This document shows positions 36,729 to 44,763 of a DNA stretch of 64,000 bases, piece by piece. Position numbers and translations under genes: made by a program. The notes under the pieces were generated by a model. It had not been told where the DNA came from and did no database searches. It saw only the letters and a list, made by a program, of their open reading frames with translations. Source of the DNA: Bacteroides sp. OM05-12 (GTDB lineage: Bacteria > Bacteroidota > Bacteroidia > Bacteroidales > Bacteroidaceae); NCBI RefSeq assembly GCF_003438995.1, contig NZ_QSUN01000004.1:124001-188000 (forward strand), written 5' to 3'. Position 1 is the first letter of the stretch; the number at the start of each line of letters is the position of its first letter.

Positions 36729-38441
36729 ATGAAACAAATTTATTTATCACTTATAGCAGCCAATAGGAAAGTAATCTATTTAATTTTACTTTTTACTTGC
36801 CACATAAATCTATTTTCACAAAAAACAGTTATTTTAAGTTCATCAGATAAATTCTTGGATGGTGCTCCTACAATTGTAAAACCAAGTTTATCTAAAGTAC
36901 AACGGTTGAACAGTGCTAATAGAGGAACAGTGATTTGCATGTATGAATCAGATTTCAGTATTCCTGACAGCATGAAAAGCAGTATCGAAGTTGCAGCCCA
37001 AACGTGGGAAAGCTATCTAAATAATAAAGATTCAATATATATAAAATTTACTTTAGAAAATCTAGACAACGATGACATTCAAACCGATGTTACTTATCTT
37101 GTACAAGACAATATGATTTATCCTTACTGCCTTGCAAGACATAACAAAATGATTTCAGGAACAACCAGAGAAGGATTTGATGCTGTAATAGTTATAAATC
37201 AAAACACGAAATGGGATTGTGGTTTTAGTGATAAAATCATTTCATCTTCCAAAAATCTAACAAGTGCCATACTCAGAGGTATAGCAACGGCTATGGGATT
37301 TGGCGCAAGTATCAGAGAAAGAAAAGGAAATATTATAGATTTTTACATACCTTCAAAATATTCTGTTTTTGACAATTTAGTCATCTCCGATACAAATAAA
37401 CGTCTTAGCAGTATGGTTAATAATCCCAATTTAAAAAACTTTGTTACCTCTAATTTATATGCATTAAAAATAGCAGCTACATATCAACTATATACTCCTA
37501 ATCCGTTTGAATATTACTCTTCTTTACGCTATTTTAAAGAAAAAGGTTCACTCATGTCATATGGTTTACATACTGGTGAAAAACTTCAACAGGTAGACAG
37601 CAAGACGATAGAAATCTTAAAAGAAATGGGATGGAAGCCCAATGAACCCACTACTATAAAAATTATTGCCGAAGGTATCCCTGATACCGGAATTACTTCA
37701 GCTTATGAAAGCCATTATTTTTATTTTGAGAATAATACAGGATATCCAGTAAATGAACCTCATTGGACTTTTGAACTGACATTCAATAATGGAGAAAAAA
37801 CAATTCTTGCACAATCAAATAGTTCAACTTTTACAATTCCAGCTTTATCAAACACAGATCAGTATAAAAAAAACGTAGAAGGAGACATCAATGGTATCAT
37901 AACCCTTACAGCCGTAACAAACGGGAAAAAAGTTGTCCAAATGTATAACTTAAACTTAGAAGTTAAACCTGCTATTTATTATGTAAGTAAACCTATCTAT
38001 ACATATAGATCATCAGATCATGCCTATTTTGCTGATTTTACTGTTAAATACGGTGGAGCACGATATTTAACAGTTGGAGCTGAAGAAGATTATGTCACAG
38101 GATATGATGTACAAGATATTTTTGAGCCTTATCAAACTCATGTACGAGTTGGTCCCTTTGGTGATCATCACGACGCATGGGTTGATTTAACCGTTGAAAA
38201 CCAATATGGAAAAACGACACAAACCGTAGAGTTATATAAATTAAAGAAGATTTCAATTCCAGGTTCTAATACTACAAATCTCACAGATTTCAATGTGAAA
38301 CTATATGATATGAATGGAACACTTGTTAAGGAATATTACAAATCTGACAAAGTTGAAAGTTTGTATTTACCAAAAGGCTTTTATATTCAAAAATATTACA
38401 ACAAAGAAGAGTGTATAAAGACTGAAAAAATCGTATTATGA
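36729..38441 (+). CDS. Secreted protein resembling a zinc-metalloprotease with a degenerate active site
   Basis: The 570-residue protein has an N-terminal signal segment (about 15-30). Residues about 60-280 resemble secreted metzincin-like proteins of Bacteroidota: the helix expected to be HExxHxxGFG reads LRGIATAMGFGASI near residue 185-198, so both catalytic His and the Glu are absent while the following GFG is kept. Ig-like modules follow (about 305-515). The last 50 residues (VKLYDMNGTLVKEYY, LPKGFYIQKYY) look like a T9SS type A tail. The fold assignment is tentative; catalysis is unlikely. Its last four bases overlap the next start (ATGA). Confidence 0.65.
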   Translation: MKQIYLSLIAANRKVIYLILLFTCHINLFSQKTVILSSSDKFLDGAPTIVKPSLSKVQRLNSANRGTVICMYESDFSIPDSMKSSIEVAAQTWESYLNNKDSIYIKFTLENLDNDDIQTDVTYLVQDNMIYPYCLARHNKMISGTTREGFDAVIVINQNTKWDCGFSDKIISSSKNLTSAILRGIATAMGFGASIRERKGNIIDFYIPSKYSVFDNLVISDTNKRLSSMVNNPNLKNFVTSNLYALKIAATYQLYTPNPFEYYSSLRYFKEKGSLMSYGLHTGEKLQQVDSKTIEILKEMGWKPNEPTTIKIIAEGIPDTGITSAYESHYFYFENNTGYPVNEPHWTFELTFNNGEKTILAQSNSSTFTIPALSNTDQYKKNVEGDINGIITLTAVTNGKKVVQMYNLNLEVKPAIYYVSKPIYTYRSSDHAYFADFTVKYGGARYLTVGAEEDYVTGYDVQDIFEPYQTHVRVGPFGDHHDAWVDLTVENQYGKTTQTVELYKLKKISIPGSNTTNLTDFNVKLYDMNGTLVKEYYKSDKVESLYLPKGFYIQKYYNKEECIKTEKIVL

Positions 38442-39454
38442 AAATCAAATATCTCTTTTTAGTCATCTCATTATGGCATTTCAGTTTAATATTTGCAGGT
38501 AATATTAATGCCCATTTAAAAAATGGAAAGCCAGTAAATGAAGGGGGTGTTTTACTACTAAATGACACCTGCATCTTCAAATACAACACCCCCCAATCCG
38601 AAACGGAATACAATTGGATATTCAAAATTGATAAAGCAGATGGTAGCAGTTACGAAATAAAAAAACAAATTACCGGACAATCGACTTTTACATTTTGTAT
38701 AGATTCTGCTTTATATAAGAATTCTGCTTTGGGAAAAGAATTTAAAAGAACCGTCTTGGATAACGATAGCTCAGTATATTATACAGGACAAGTATATTGT
38801 TATCTCAAAAATGATTTACGAGGAATATTTCCCCTCAAAATTAACCTTTTACCCTCCATCCCAAAGTTTTCAAGTGTAAAACTTATATATGATAACTTTA
38901 ATGAAGAACATCTTTCTTTTGAGAATGATACCGTACGTTTTACGATTAATATCTCGAAAACAGATCGGTTACTTTTAAAAGGTGGAGATCATATGCGGGG
39001 AAATGACTACTTTTTCGGTGTTATTCGTCAATACTTATTAGATAGAAATTGTAAGAATTACATTATTGATATTCCTTATTTTTATTTTGAAGATTTTTTT
39101 GCACTCGAAGCGACTAATAGTAATGGAACAGTCGCTCCAGATGATATAGCTTTCATCATTGACTATATAGATGACCCGGAAATATTGGAAGCTATACGAC
39201 GAGCTACAGATATTAAATCTACACAGAATGATAGTATAGATATCCATCATACACCTCAATCGGATATTCTACAAATCCGAGGGGAACTCTCTTCTATACT
39301 TGAATGCAAGATTTATGATACAAACGGGAAAATAGTTAAAAGTACAATCCCGTCGTCAAATACAATAGATATTTCAGATTTACCAAGTGGGATATATATT
39401 ACTATATGTACGATGAAATCGAATAAATTTGTAATAAAGAAAATTTTAAAATAA
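38438..39454 (+). CDS. Secreted protein of unknown function with T9SS-like tail
   Basis: The 338-residue protein has a signal peptide (ending LIFAG) and a beta-rich body without recognised motifs. A C-terminal tail (CKIYDTNGKIVKS, DLPSGIYITICT, KFVIKKILK) resembles the type A sorting domain. It is translationally coupled to the preceding gene by a 4-base ATGA overlap, so the two products are probably made in equal amounts and may act together. The gene is strongly AT-rich. A REP-like palindrome with a T-run follows it. Confidence 0.65.
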   Translation: MKIKYLFLVISLWHFSLIFAGNINAHLKNGKPVNEGGVLLLNDTCIFKYNTPQSETEYNWIFKIDKADGSSYEIKKQITGQSTFTFCIDSALYKNSALGKEFKRTVLDNDSSVYYTGQVYCYLKNDLRGIFPLKINLLPSIPKFSSVKLIYDNFNEEHLSFENDTVRFTINISKTDRLLLKGGDHMRGNDYFFGVIRQYLLDRNCKNYIIDIPYFYFEDFFALEATNSNGTVAPDDIAFIIDYIDDPEILEAIRRATDIKSTQNDSIDIHHTPQSDILQIRGELSSILECKIYDTNGKIVKSTIPSSNTIDISDLPSGIYITICTMKSNKFVIKKILK

Positions 39455-39515
39455 ACATTTACGATATCGCGACCTTTAAAGAGATTAAAAAGTAAATATA
39501 ACAATTTCCATATCC

Positions 39516-39589
39516 TACCTTCACCTTATCACTCTACGAACATATCACACTAATACACAGAGCAATAAAGTGAAGGTACTATTTTTTTT
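39516..39589. repeat. REP-like palindrome 1, left flank of the HU2-VapE block
   Basis: TACCTTCACCTTATCACTCT (39516-39535) is complementary with three mismatches to AGAGCAATAAAGTGAAGGTA (39559-39578), followed by a T-run at 39582-39589. An inverted relative is at 43933-43993. It lies between convergent genes and may also terminate transcription from the left. A dispersed REP-type repeat is the likely identity. Confidence 0.7.
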
Positions 39590-39606
39590 AACTGCACCCC
39601 GAATTT

Positions 39607-40230
39607 CTACAAACGGCTTTTCCTGAAATTGCCGGGAACGGGATAATAAAACGGAGCACGGCTATGTCCGGGATGTGTCAGACGACCGTCTTTTACCCTT
39701 GTCTGCAAACGACGCAATGCCGTCATATAACTCAGACCGCAAAGGCCACGCATTTGCGCTGTGGTGATGTAATCATGGTCGGCAAAGAAGTCGGTCAGCC
39801 GGGCGTCAATCTCAATATCGCTAATGTTATTCGAACGGTTTGAGTAGGTTACTTTCTCAAAACTCACCGCTCCCATTTTCCGCATCAGCTTCTTTTCCGG
39901 TGTGAAAACAATGCCTTTGAACTGTATGCTCTCGGCACGAATCTCTTTCGTGGTACGAACTGACGGTGAGTGGGCACTGACACGAAACGAGCCGATTCCG
40001 TCGATATGAATGCTGCGTCCTTCGGGAAGTTCGGTAAACAAAACCTTTGCCAGTTCCACCAACGTACCTGTCACATCACCCTCTTTTATCGTGGAACGGG
40101 AGGCTATCATCCGGGCGATGTCTTCCGTCTCCATTGTATCCCGCACTACCACACGGGCATGATACCTCACTTTGTCTTTATTCTTCGGCTGAGGTGTACG
40201 GAAGAAATCATAGGGAACTGCCATATTCAT
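39607..40230 (-). CDS. HU-like DNA-binding protein with C-terminal winged helix (HU2)
   Basis: The 207-residue protein (or 205 if it starts at the ATG at 40224) has a HU/IHF-like domain (about 15-130; TGTLVELAKVLFTELPEGRSIHIDGIGSFRVS). A winged-helix-like end (about 140-200) reads TTAQMRGLCGLSYMTALRRLQTRV, then DGRLTHPG and a Tyr-containing wing. It is a paralog of the protein at 23909, with low identity but the same layout and the same leader plan. It is divergent from a VapE-type gene. Base use is GC-richer than the secreted genes to its left, suggesting separate origin. Function unknown; local DNA binding and self-regulation are inferred. Confidence 0.85.
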   Translation of the reverse strand: MNMAVPYDFFRTPQPKNKDKVRYHARVVVRDTMETEDIARMIASRSTIKEGDVTGTLVELAKVLFTELPEGRSIHIDGIGSFRVSAHSPSVRTTKEIRAESIQFKGIVFTPEKKLMRKMGAVSFEKVTYSNRSNNISDIEIDARLTDFFADHDYITTAQMRGLCGLSYMTALRRLQTRVKDGRLTHPGHSRAPFYYPVPGNFRKSRL

Positions 40231-40301
40231 TATTTTTTAAAGTGTATAAATTAGCTTTCGGATAAGGTCTGACTATCTTTTTCAACCTGAATAACTAGAT
40301 C

Positions 40302-40385
40302 TTTCACATGATGTGCAAGATGTTTTTCACAGTTGTGAAAGTTCTCTTGCACATAATATGAAATACAACTTTCACACTTGTGAAA
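40302..40385 (-). repeat. Array of four palindromes, 22.5-bp period, in the HU2 leader
   Basis: Four inverted repeats are centred at 40310, 40332.5, 40355 and 40377.5, each 22.5 bases apart. Site 2 is TTTCACAGTTGTGAAA and site 4 is CTTTCACACTTGTGAAAG (both perfect but for the central two bases). Sites 1 (TTTCACA-TGA-TGTGCAA) and 3 (TTGCACA-TAA-TATGAAA) are imperfect with three-base centres. All lie between the -7 box (40404-40411) and the HU2 start. The plan copies that of HU1 at 24611-24704 with a different half-site. Confidence 0.87.
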
Positions 40386-40403
40386 GAGATAATAGACAAG
40401 GGA

Positions 40404-40411
40404 CAAAGATA
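40404..40411 (-). promoter_or_regulatory. Predicted -7 box of HU2
   Basis: The minus strand reads TATCTTTG, matching TAnnTTTG; its near edge is 26.5 bases from the centre of palindrome 4, almost the same offset as in HU1 (25.5). Confidence 0.6.
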
Positions 40412-40488
40412 CAAATATTAAACGGAAAAAACTAATTAACCCTTACTCGATACTTAGATGAATTTGTTGGTTTTCAAAGGGTAAAATA

Positions 40489-40521
40489 GTTGCAAATCCC
40501 TGATTTACGACTATATATTTG
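40489..40521 (+). promoter_or_regulatory. Predicted promoter of the VapE-type gene
   Basis: GTTG (40489-40492) as -33 and TATATTTG (40514-40521) as -7, with a 21-base spacer, 29 bases before the ATG at 40551. Confidence 0.6.
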
Positions 40522-40550
40522 CAGCCTGAACAAATTTAATAAATATCAGT

Positions 40551-41783
40551 ATGATGAACAAAATCGTTAAAAGTATCTTGAAAGCATGGAACAACTGGTT
40601 CCTGAAATCGCCGGAACGCACTGTTTCAAACCGTAGGTATTCCGCCATGACAAAAGAATTGAAAGATTATCTGCTCCGGCATTTTGACTTTCGCTACAAC
40701 CGGCTGACAGGCGTCACCGAATATCGTCCGGCGGGAGAAAAAGGAACAGCGTTCCGCCCTATCGACGACCGGGAAATGAACGGCATGATTATCGACGCAC
40801 GACTTAAAGGAATGCTTTGCCGCCACAGCGACCTCCCGACACTGGTTCTCTCAAACAATATAGAGAGTTACAATCCGTTTCACCTCTATATGGACGAACT
40901 TCCGTCATGGGACGGGCAAGACCGGGTCACTCCCCTGCTAAAGCTGGTTTCGGAGAACGACATCTGGCTCAGGGGCGCACGTTACTGGCTGCGCGCCATG
41001 GCTTCGCAATGGATGGGGCGACAACGCAGCCATGCCAACACGCTGACACCCATCCTGATCAGCGACAAACAGGGATTGGGGAAAAGCACTTTTTGCCGCC
41101 GCCTACTTCCCGACGCGCTTCAGGCATATTACATCGACAACCTGAACCTTGCTCCGGGCAGCAATCCGGAAAAGAAACTGGTAAAGAACGGGCTTATCAA
41201 CCTTGACGAGTTCGACAAAATCAGCGAAAGACGTCACGCCGACCTGAAAAATCTTCTGCAAATGCTCACCATACCTATATATAGAGGTAAACGAATCGGG
41301 ATGGTCACCGAAGACCGCCTGGCATCTTTCATTGGCACGACAAACAGCCGCGAAGTGCTGACCGACCCAAGCGGAAGCCGGCGTTATCTTTGCATAGAGG
41401 TCTCGCAATCCATTTCCGAAGAACCGATCGAGCACAAACAGTTATACGCCCAGCTTAAACAGGAAATAGAGAACGGAGAAAGCGACCACATGAACCGGGA
41501 AGAAGAAAAAGAGTTGCAACGTCACAATCGCGCCTACTATCGACAGACACCTATGGAGGATGTGTTCTACGAATGTTTCCGTCGCCCCAACGGTCAGGAG
41601 AAAGGAATATGGCTGACCGCCGCCGAAATATTCAGGAGAATGCAGCAGTACAATACTTCCGCGCTACGCGAGACTTCCGCCAAACAAATGGGTAGCCGAT
41701 TGATAGGCATAGGACTGAAAGCCAAGCACACCAATCATGGGAATTATTATCATGTGATTCCTAACGATGCTACTAATGGTTAA
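40551..41783 (+). CDS. VapE-type P-loop ATPase (DUF3874-like C-terminus)
   Basis: The 410-residue protein begins at 40551 or 40554. It carries the VapE core (about 105-300): LYMDELPSWDGQDRV, Walker A SDKQGLGKSTFCRR near 170, Walker B LINLDEFDKIS near 217, and SGSRRYLCIEV near 276. The C-terminal part (about 325-405) fits DUF3874. VapE domains resemble SF3-type replicative helicases of mobile elements; here no primase domain is fused. In Bacteroides such genes often lie beside HU-type genes, as here (320 bases, divergent). The GC-rich composition suggests a mobile origin. Replicative or defence function is unproven. Confidence 0.85.
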   Translation: MMNKIVKSILKAWNNWFLKSPERTVSNRRYSAMTKELKDYLLRHFDFRYNRLTGVTEYRPAGEKGTAFRPIDDREMNGMIIDARLKGMLCRHSDLPTLVLSNNIESYNPFHLYMDELPSWDGQDRVTPLLKLVSENDIWLRGARYWLRAMASQWMGRQRSHANTLTPILISDKQGLGKSTFCRRLLPDALQAYYIDNLNLAPGSNPEKKLVKNGLINLDEFDKISERRHADLKNLLQMLTIPIYRGKRIGMVTEDRLASFIGTTNSREVLTDPSGSRRYLCIEVSQSISEEPIEHKQLYAQLKQEIENGESDHMNREEEKELQRHNRAYYRQTPMEDVFYECFRRPNGQEKGIWLTAAEIFRRMQQYNTSALRETSAKQMGSRLIGIGLKAKHTNHGNYYHVIPNDATNG

Positions 41784-41886
41784 ATTAGTAATGTTGCCGA
41801 TGATTTTTCTATTAGAAGATCCGTAAATATAATAATTTGCATTATATTTACATCATCAATCAGATATATAGAGCATTTTAGATGCC

Positions 41887-42047
41887 ATGGGAGATATTAC
41901 TTTAAAACAGCAAAAAAACGTCCTTCTAAGAAAGGCAATAAACTTGATTCTAGAAAGATAGATTCAGGAGATAAGTTTATTTTGTCTGATGTCTCCAAAG
42001 AAGAACTTGAAAAAAGAAGGATTCCTGTATATCCTTACTTACTGTAA
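41887..42047 (+). pseudogene. Frameshifted small gene, break at an A7 run
   Basis: ATG at 41887 reads MGDITLKQQ and then a short frame ending at 41961. The other frame downstream of the run of seven A (41912-41918) is coding-like for 43 residues (RPSKKGNKLDSRKIDSGDKF, then SKEELEKRRIPVYPYLL) to a stop at 42045-42047. One extra A would join them into a basic protein of about 53 residues. It could be a decayed gene, a slip-strand switch or a base-call error. No family recognised. The rest of the 41784-42197 gap shows nothing else. Confidence 0.4.
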
Positions 42048-42197
42048 TGCTTCAAAGCGCATATATATATATTTGGAAGTTATACAATGAATGAGCTGTA
42101 CCGCGTGCTATAAAGAATATAAGATTCGTTTTACATAAAGTTAACCTGTTATCTGAATAAAAAGGATGCAAGTCAAATCACAAATATCAGAGAAATT

Positions 42198-43874
42198 ATG
42201 AAAACAATAAAACGTTGGTTTTTCTCTTTTTCAACCGCTTTAGTGGATTGGTCGGCTATTATTTATCTCTACGTCATTGTTGATAGTTTACTCTCTTTAT
42301 TCGTGTTTATTCCCTCTATACCCGGCATATTGCTTTGTTCATTGACCTATTATGTTTTTTGTCTCTTTAAATGGGGGAAAACACCGGGAATGTTTATTCT
42401 ATCGGGTAATTATCAACCCCTTCGAAAGGGATGGACAGTCGCTAAAGAGCTGCTAACAAGTACCTCTGTTTTTTTGCTTTTAATATACCTATCTACTGTT
42501 GTTCAGTTCACTGGTATTTATTTTTCTATTTGGATGATTGTTACTCTTTTTTGGTTGGCAGTTATTCTATTATTATTTTTACTTCCATGTTTAAAGCGTA
42601 AGATTTTTCGTTCCAAACTTGTGTTTCCCGGAAAACAGAATTGGATAGTACGAAAAAAGGCTTTAAAATATTATTCATTCCTGTGGGGAATAGCTATCAG
42701 TGTTCGTATTATTTTTTATTTTGGATTAGATAATTTCCAGACTTCTTATATCAATCCGCATACTACCCATAAATATGTAGACTTTTTACAAAAGCATCGT
42801 CAAAACACATTGGATTACATTTTCAATTTATACGATCAGTACGACCATGTTATCTTATGCGAGCGGCTTCATCCCGAATATACGCAGTGGGATTTGATTT
42901 ACAGTATTGTCAGCGATCCCCGTTTCGCTCAAAAAGAAATTCAAATGTTTACCGAATATGGCCGGACGGATGCACAGGAGCGGTTTAAGCAATTCTTATC
43001 GAAAGATTATGCCAATGATACAATTCTCGAAAAAGAACTAGCTCATTTTAATGTGTATAATTCTGCGACTTGGGTATTATGGATAAATACAAACTGGTTT
43101 GATTTCTTGAAAAAGTATTATTATTTGCAGAAGGAAAAGAATCTCAAACTTTGGTTTACAGATGGGCGTATCCCTTGGGATCAAATCCATACGTCCGAAG
43201 ATTATCGTAGTTCTCAGAATTATCATAGAGACAGTTTAATGGCGGCAAATATAATAGAGCGTATAGACAAGGATAGTATTGGCAAATCGTTCATCATTAT
43301 GAACTCAAGACATGCCTTAACCAAAGGATCTCAAAATTGCGGATACTATGTGGCTCAACATTATAAAGGGAAAGTTGCGAATGTACTTTTGAATAGCAGT
43401 CAATATTTGCCATATACTTTTTTTGTTCAGGATGGAATTTGGGACTGTGCTTTCAATCAAATTCCTGACTCCACCTTCGCATTCAATTTTAAAGATTCTC
43501 CTTTTGGAACTAGCCGTTTGGATCTTTGGTCTGGATTGCTTGTAGCCCGTGGAACTTATGAAGATTTCTTTACCGGATTTATTTTCTATTTACCCATTGA
43601 AAGGCACTTTAAAGCAGTGGGTTATCCTTATGAATGGGATTATGAAATGGATGAATTATGCCGCCGCAATTCTCTCATCTCTGGTAGTGCGTCTTTGCTT
43701 CAAAAGGTGAATCCTTATTATAGTAATTCTTCTCCGGTAAGTCACGAATCCTTATTCTGTATAACTTGGAATGTAGTGAAAGATTGGCTCTTTATTCTAT
43801 TCTCTGTGTATTCATTGTTCTTTTTGGGAATTATGTGGGTAACAGGAAGAAACAAAATAAACCGAAAAGAATAA
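42198..43874 (+). CDS. Membrane protein: RDD-like N-terminus fused to a Tiki/ChaN/erythromycin-esterase-like domain
   Basis: The 558-residue protein has four to five hydrophobic segments in its first 185 residues, resembling the RDD membrane domain (LVDWSAIIYLYV, then KWGKTPGMFIL). A soluble region (about 195-515) has VILCERLHPEYTQWDLI near 215-232, similar to the GExH-type start of Tiki, ChaN and erythromycin-esterase proteins, and SFIIMNSRHAL near 373. A last membrane helix is at about 528-548. The fold call is tentative and the metal or substrate is unknown. The gene is AT-rich, unlike the VapE gene before it, and stands alone between a gene remnant and a REP-like palindrome. Confidence 0.6.
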   Translation: MKTIKRWFFSFSTALVDWSAIIYLYVIVDSLLSLFVFIPSIPGILLCSLTYYVFCLFKWGKTPGMFILSGNYQPLRKGWTVAKELLTSTSVFLLLIYLSTVVQFTGIYFSIWMIVTLFWLAVILLLFLLPCLKRKIFRSKLVFPGKQNWIVRKKALKYYSFLWGIAISVRIIFYFGLDNFQTSYINPHTTHKYVDFLQKHRQNTLDYIFNLYDQYDHVILCERLHPEYTQWDLIYSIVSDPRFAQKEIQMFTEYGRTDAQERFKQFLSKDYANDTILEKELAHFNVYNSATWVLWINTNWFDFLKKYYYLQKEKNLKLWFTDGRIPWDQIHTSEDYRSSQNYHRDSLMAANIIERIDKDSIGKSFIIMNSRHALTKGSQNCGYYVAQHYKGKVANVLLNSSQYLPYTFFVQDGIWDCAFNQIPDSTFAFNFKDSPFGTSRLDLWSGLLVARGTYEDFFTGFIFYLPIERHFKAVGYPYEWDYEMDELCRRNSLISGSASLLQKVNPYYSNSSPVSHESLFCITWNVVKDWLFILFSVYSLFFLGIMWVTGRNKINRKE

Positions 43875-43932
43875 TTGAATAAGAACATATAAAAAGTACG
43901 CAAACTTTTAGGATGCAGTTCAACAAAATAGC

Positions 43933-43993
43933 ACCTTCACTTTATTACGCTACATATCAATCATATAAGAGTAAAGCGTGATAAGGTGAAGGT
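43933..43993. repeat. REP-like palindrome 2, right flank of the HU2-VapE block
   Basis: ACCTTCACTTTATTACGCT (43933-43951) pairs with AGCGTGATAAGGTGAAGGT (43975-43993), two mismatches in 19. It is an inverted relative of 39516-39578: the outer GGTGAAGGT arms match closely while the loop differs. It lies between two plus-strand genes. Confidence 0.7.
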
Positions 43994-44069
43994 AGAAATT
44001 GATTAATTTTAAAAGTGTATTTTACTATAAATTCAGGTGCTTCACTGCTTCTTTTATTCTTTTTTATTC

Positions 44070-44077
44070 TACTTTTG
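44070..44077 (+). promoter_or_regulatory. Predicted -7 box of the outer-membrane protein gene
   Basis: TACTTTTG matches TAnnTTTG and is 26 bases before the chosen ATG at 44104, excluding the longer frame from 43999. Confidence 0.6.
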
Positions 44078-44103
44078 TAGCCACAGACTCAAGAATAACA
44101 TCT

Positions 44104-44763
44104 ATGAAAAAAATATATATTATAGCTCTGCTTCTCATCACATCCTGTCTTTCAGTAAAAGCGCAATGCATAAGATTGGAAAACGGATTCAGCTTTTCAT
44201 CGTTAAAATCAGACAGAGTACCGATGTTTACAGATAACATCCAGCGTTATGCTTTTCTGGTAGGGGCAGATTACTGGGAGCATTCATATTGGAACCTGTC
44301 CAGCGAAATAGGATATGTCACCAAAGGAGGAAAAGAAAAGGACTTAATTTTAGATGACAACATAGCAAACGATTACATTGAAAGGCAAAATTACCTTCAT
44401 CTCAACACAACATTCAGAGTGAAATACTCCATATCCCAAACCCACTTTTATGTAGGTATAGGTCCCAAAGTGGATATCCTCGTGAAAGAAAGACGTGACA
44501 ATGACTTTATGCTGAAAGAGTATGAATACAGAAAACTCAATTGGGGGTTAAAACCCGAAATTGGTCTGTATCAAACATTAAAAGATAAAATAAGAGTAGG
44601 GTTGTCCGCTTCCTATCTGCTCAATTTCAGAGGAATGATGCACAGCCCTTATATCATCAAAAAAGATAATACTTTCCTGCTCACTTTTTCTCTCGGGTAT
44701 ATGTTCAAAACATCTTCTTCGCGCACTCATATCCTTCCTGATAAAAATCACGAAGTTTATTGA
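44104..44763 (+). CDS. PorT-like outer-membrane beta-barrel protein
   Basis: The chosen start at 44104 (MKKIYIIALL) gives 219 residues and a clean signal peptide (ending SVKAQ). The rest shows alternating strands with aromatic ends (YWNLSSEIGYVTKGG, HFYVGIGPKVDILV, NWGLKPEIGLYQTL, TFLLTFSLGYMFK), as in the OMP_b-brl_2 group of Bacteroidota. No partner is visible. The 3' end overlaps the convergent patatin-like gene by 59 bases, so both transcripts share complementary ends. Confidence 0.78.
   Translation: MKKIYIIALLLITSCLSVKAQCIRLENGFSFSSLKSDRVPMFTDNIQRYAFLVGADYWEHSYWNLSSEIGYVTKGGKEKDLILDDNIANDYIERQNYLHLNTTFRVKYSISQTHFYVGIGPKVDILVKERRDNDFMLKEYEYRKLNWGLKPEIGLYQTLKDKIRVGLSASYLLNFRGMMHSPYIIKKDNTFLLTFSLGYMFKTSSSRTHILPDKNHEVY

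Noticed and set aside
5545..39454. Sorting-like tails as proof of a working type IX secretion system
   Set aside because: Only the C-terminal tails are seen (genes at 5545, 36729, 38438); no secretion machinery genes are in the window, and gut Bacteroides usually lack them.
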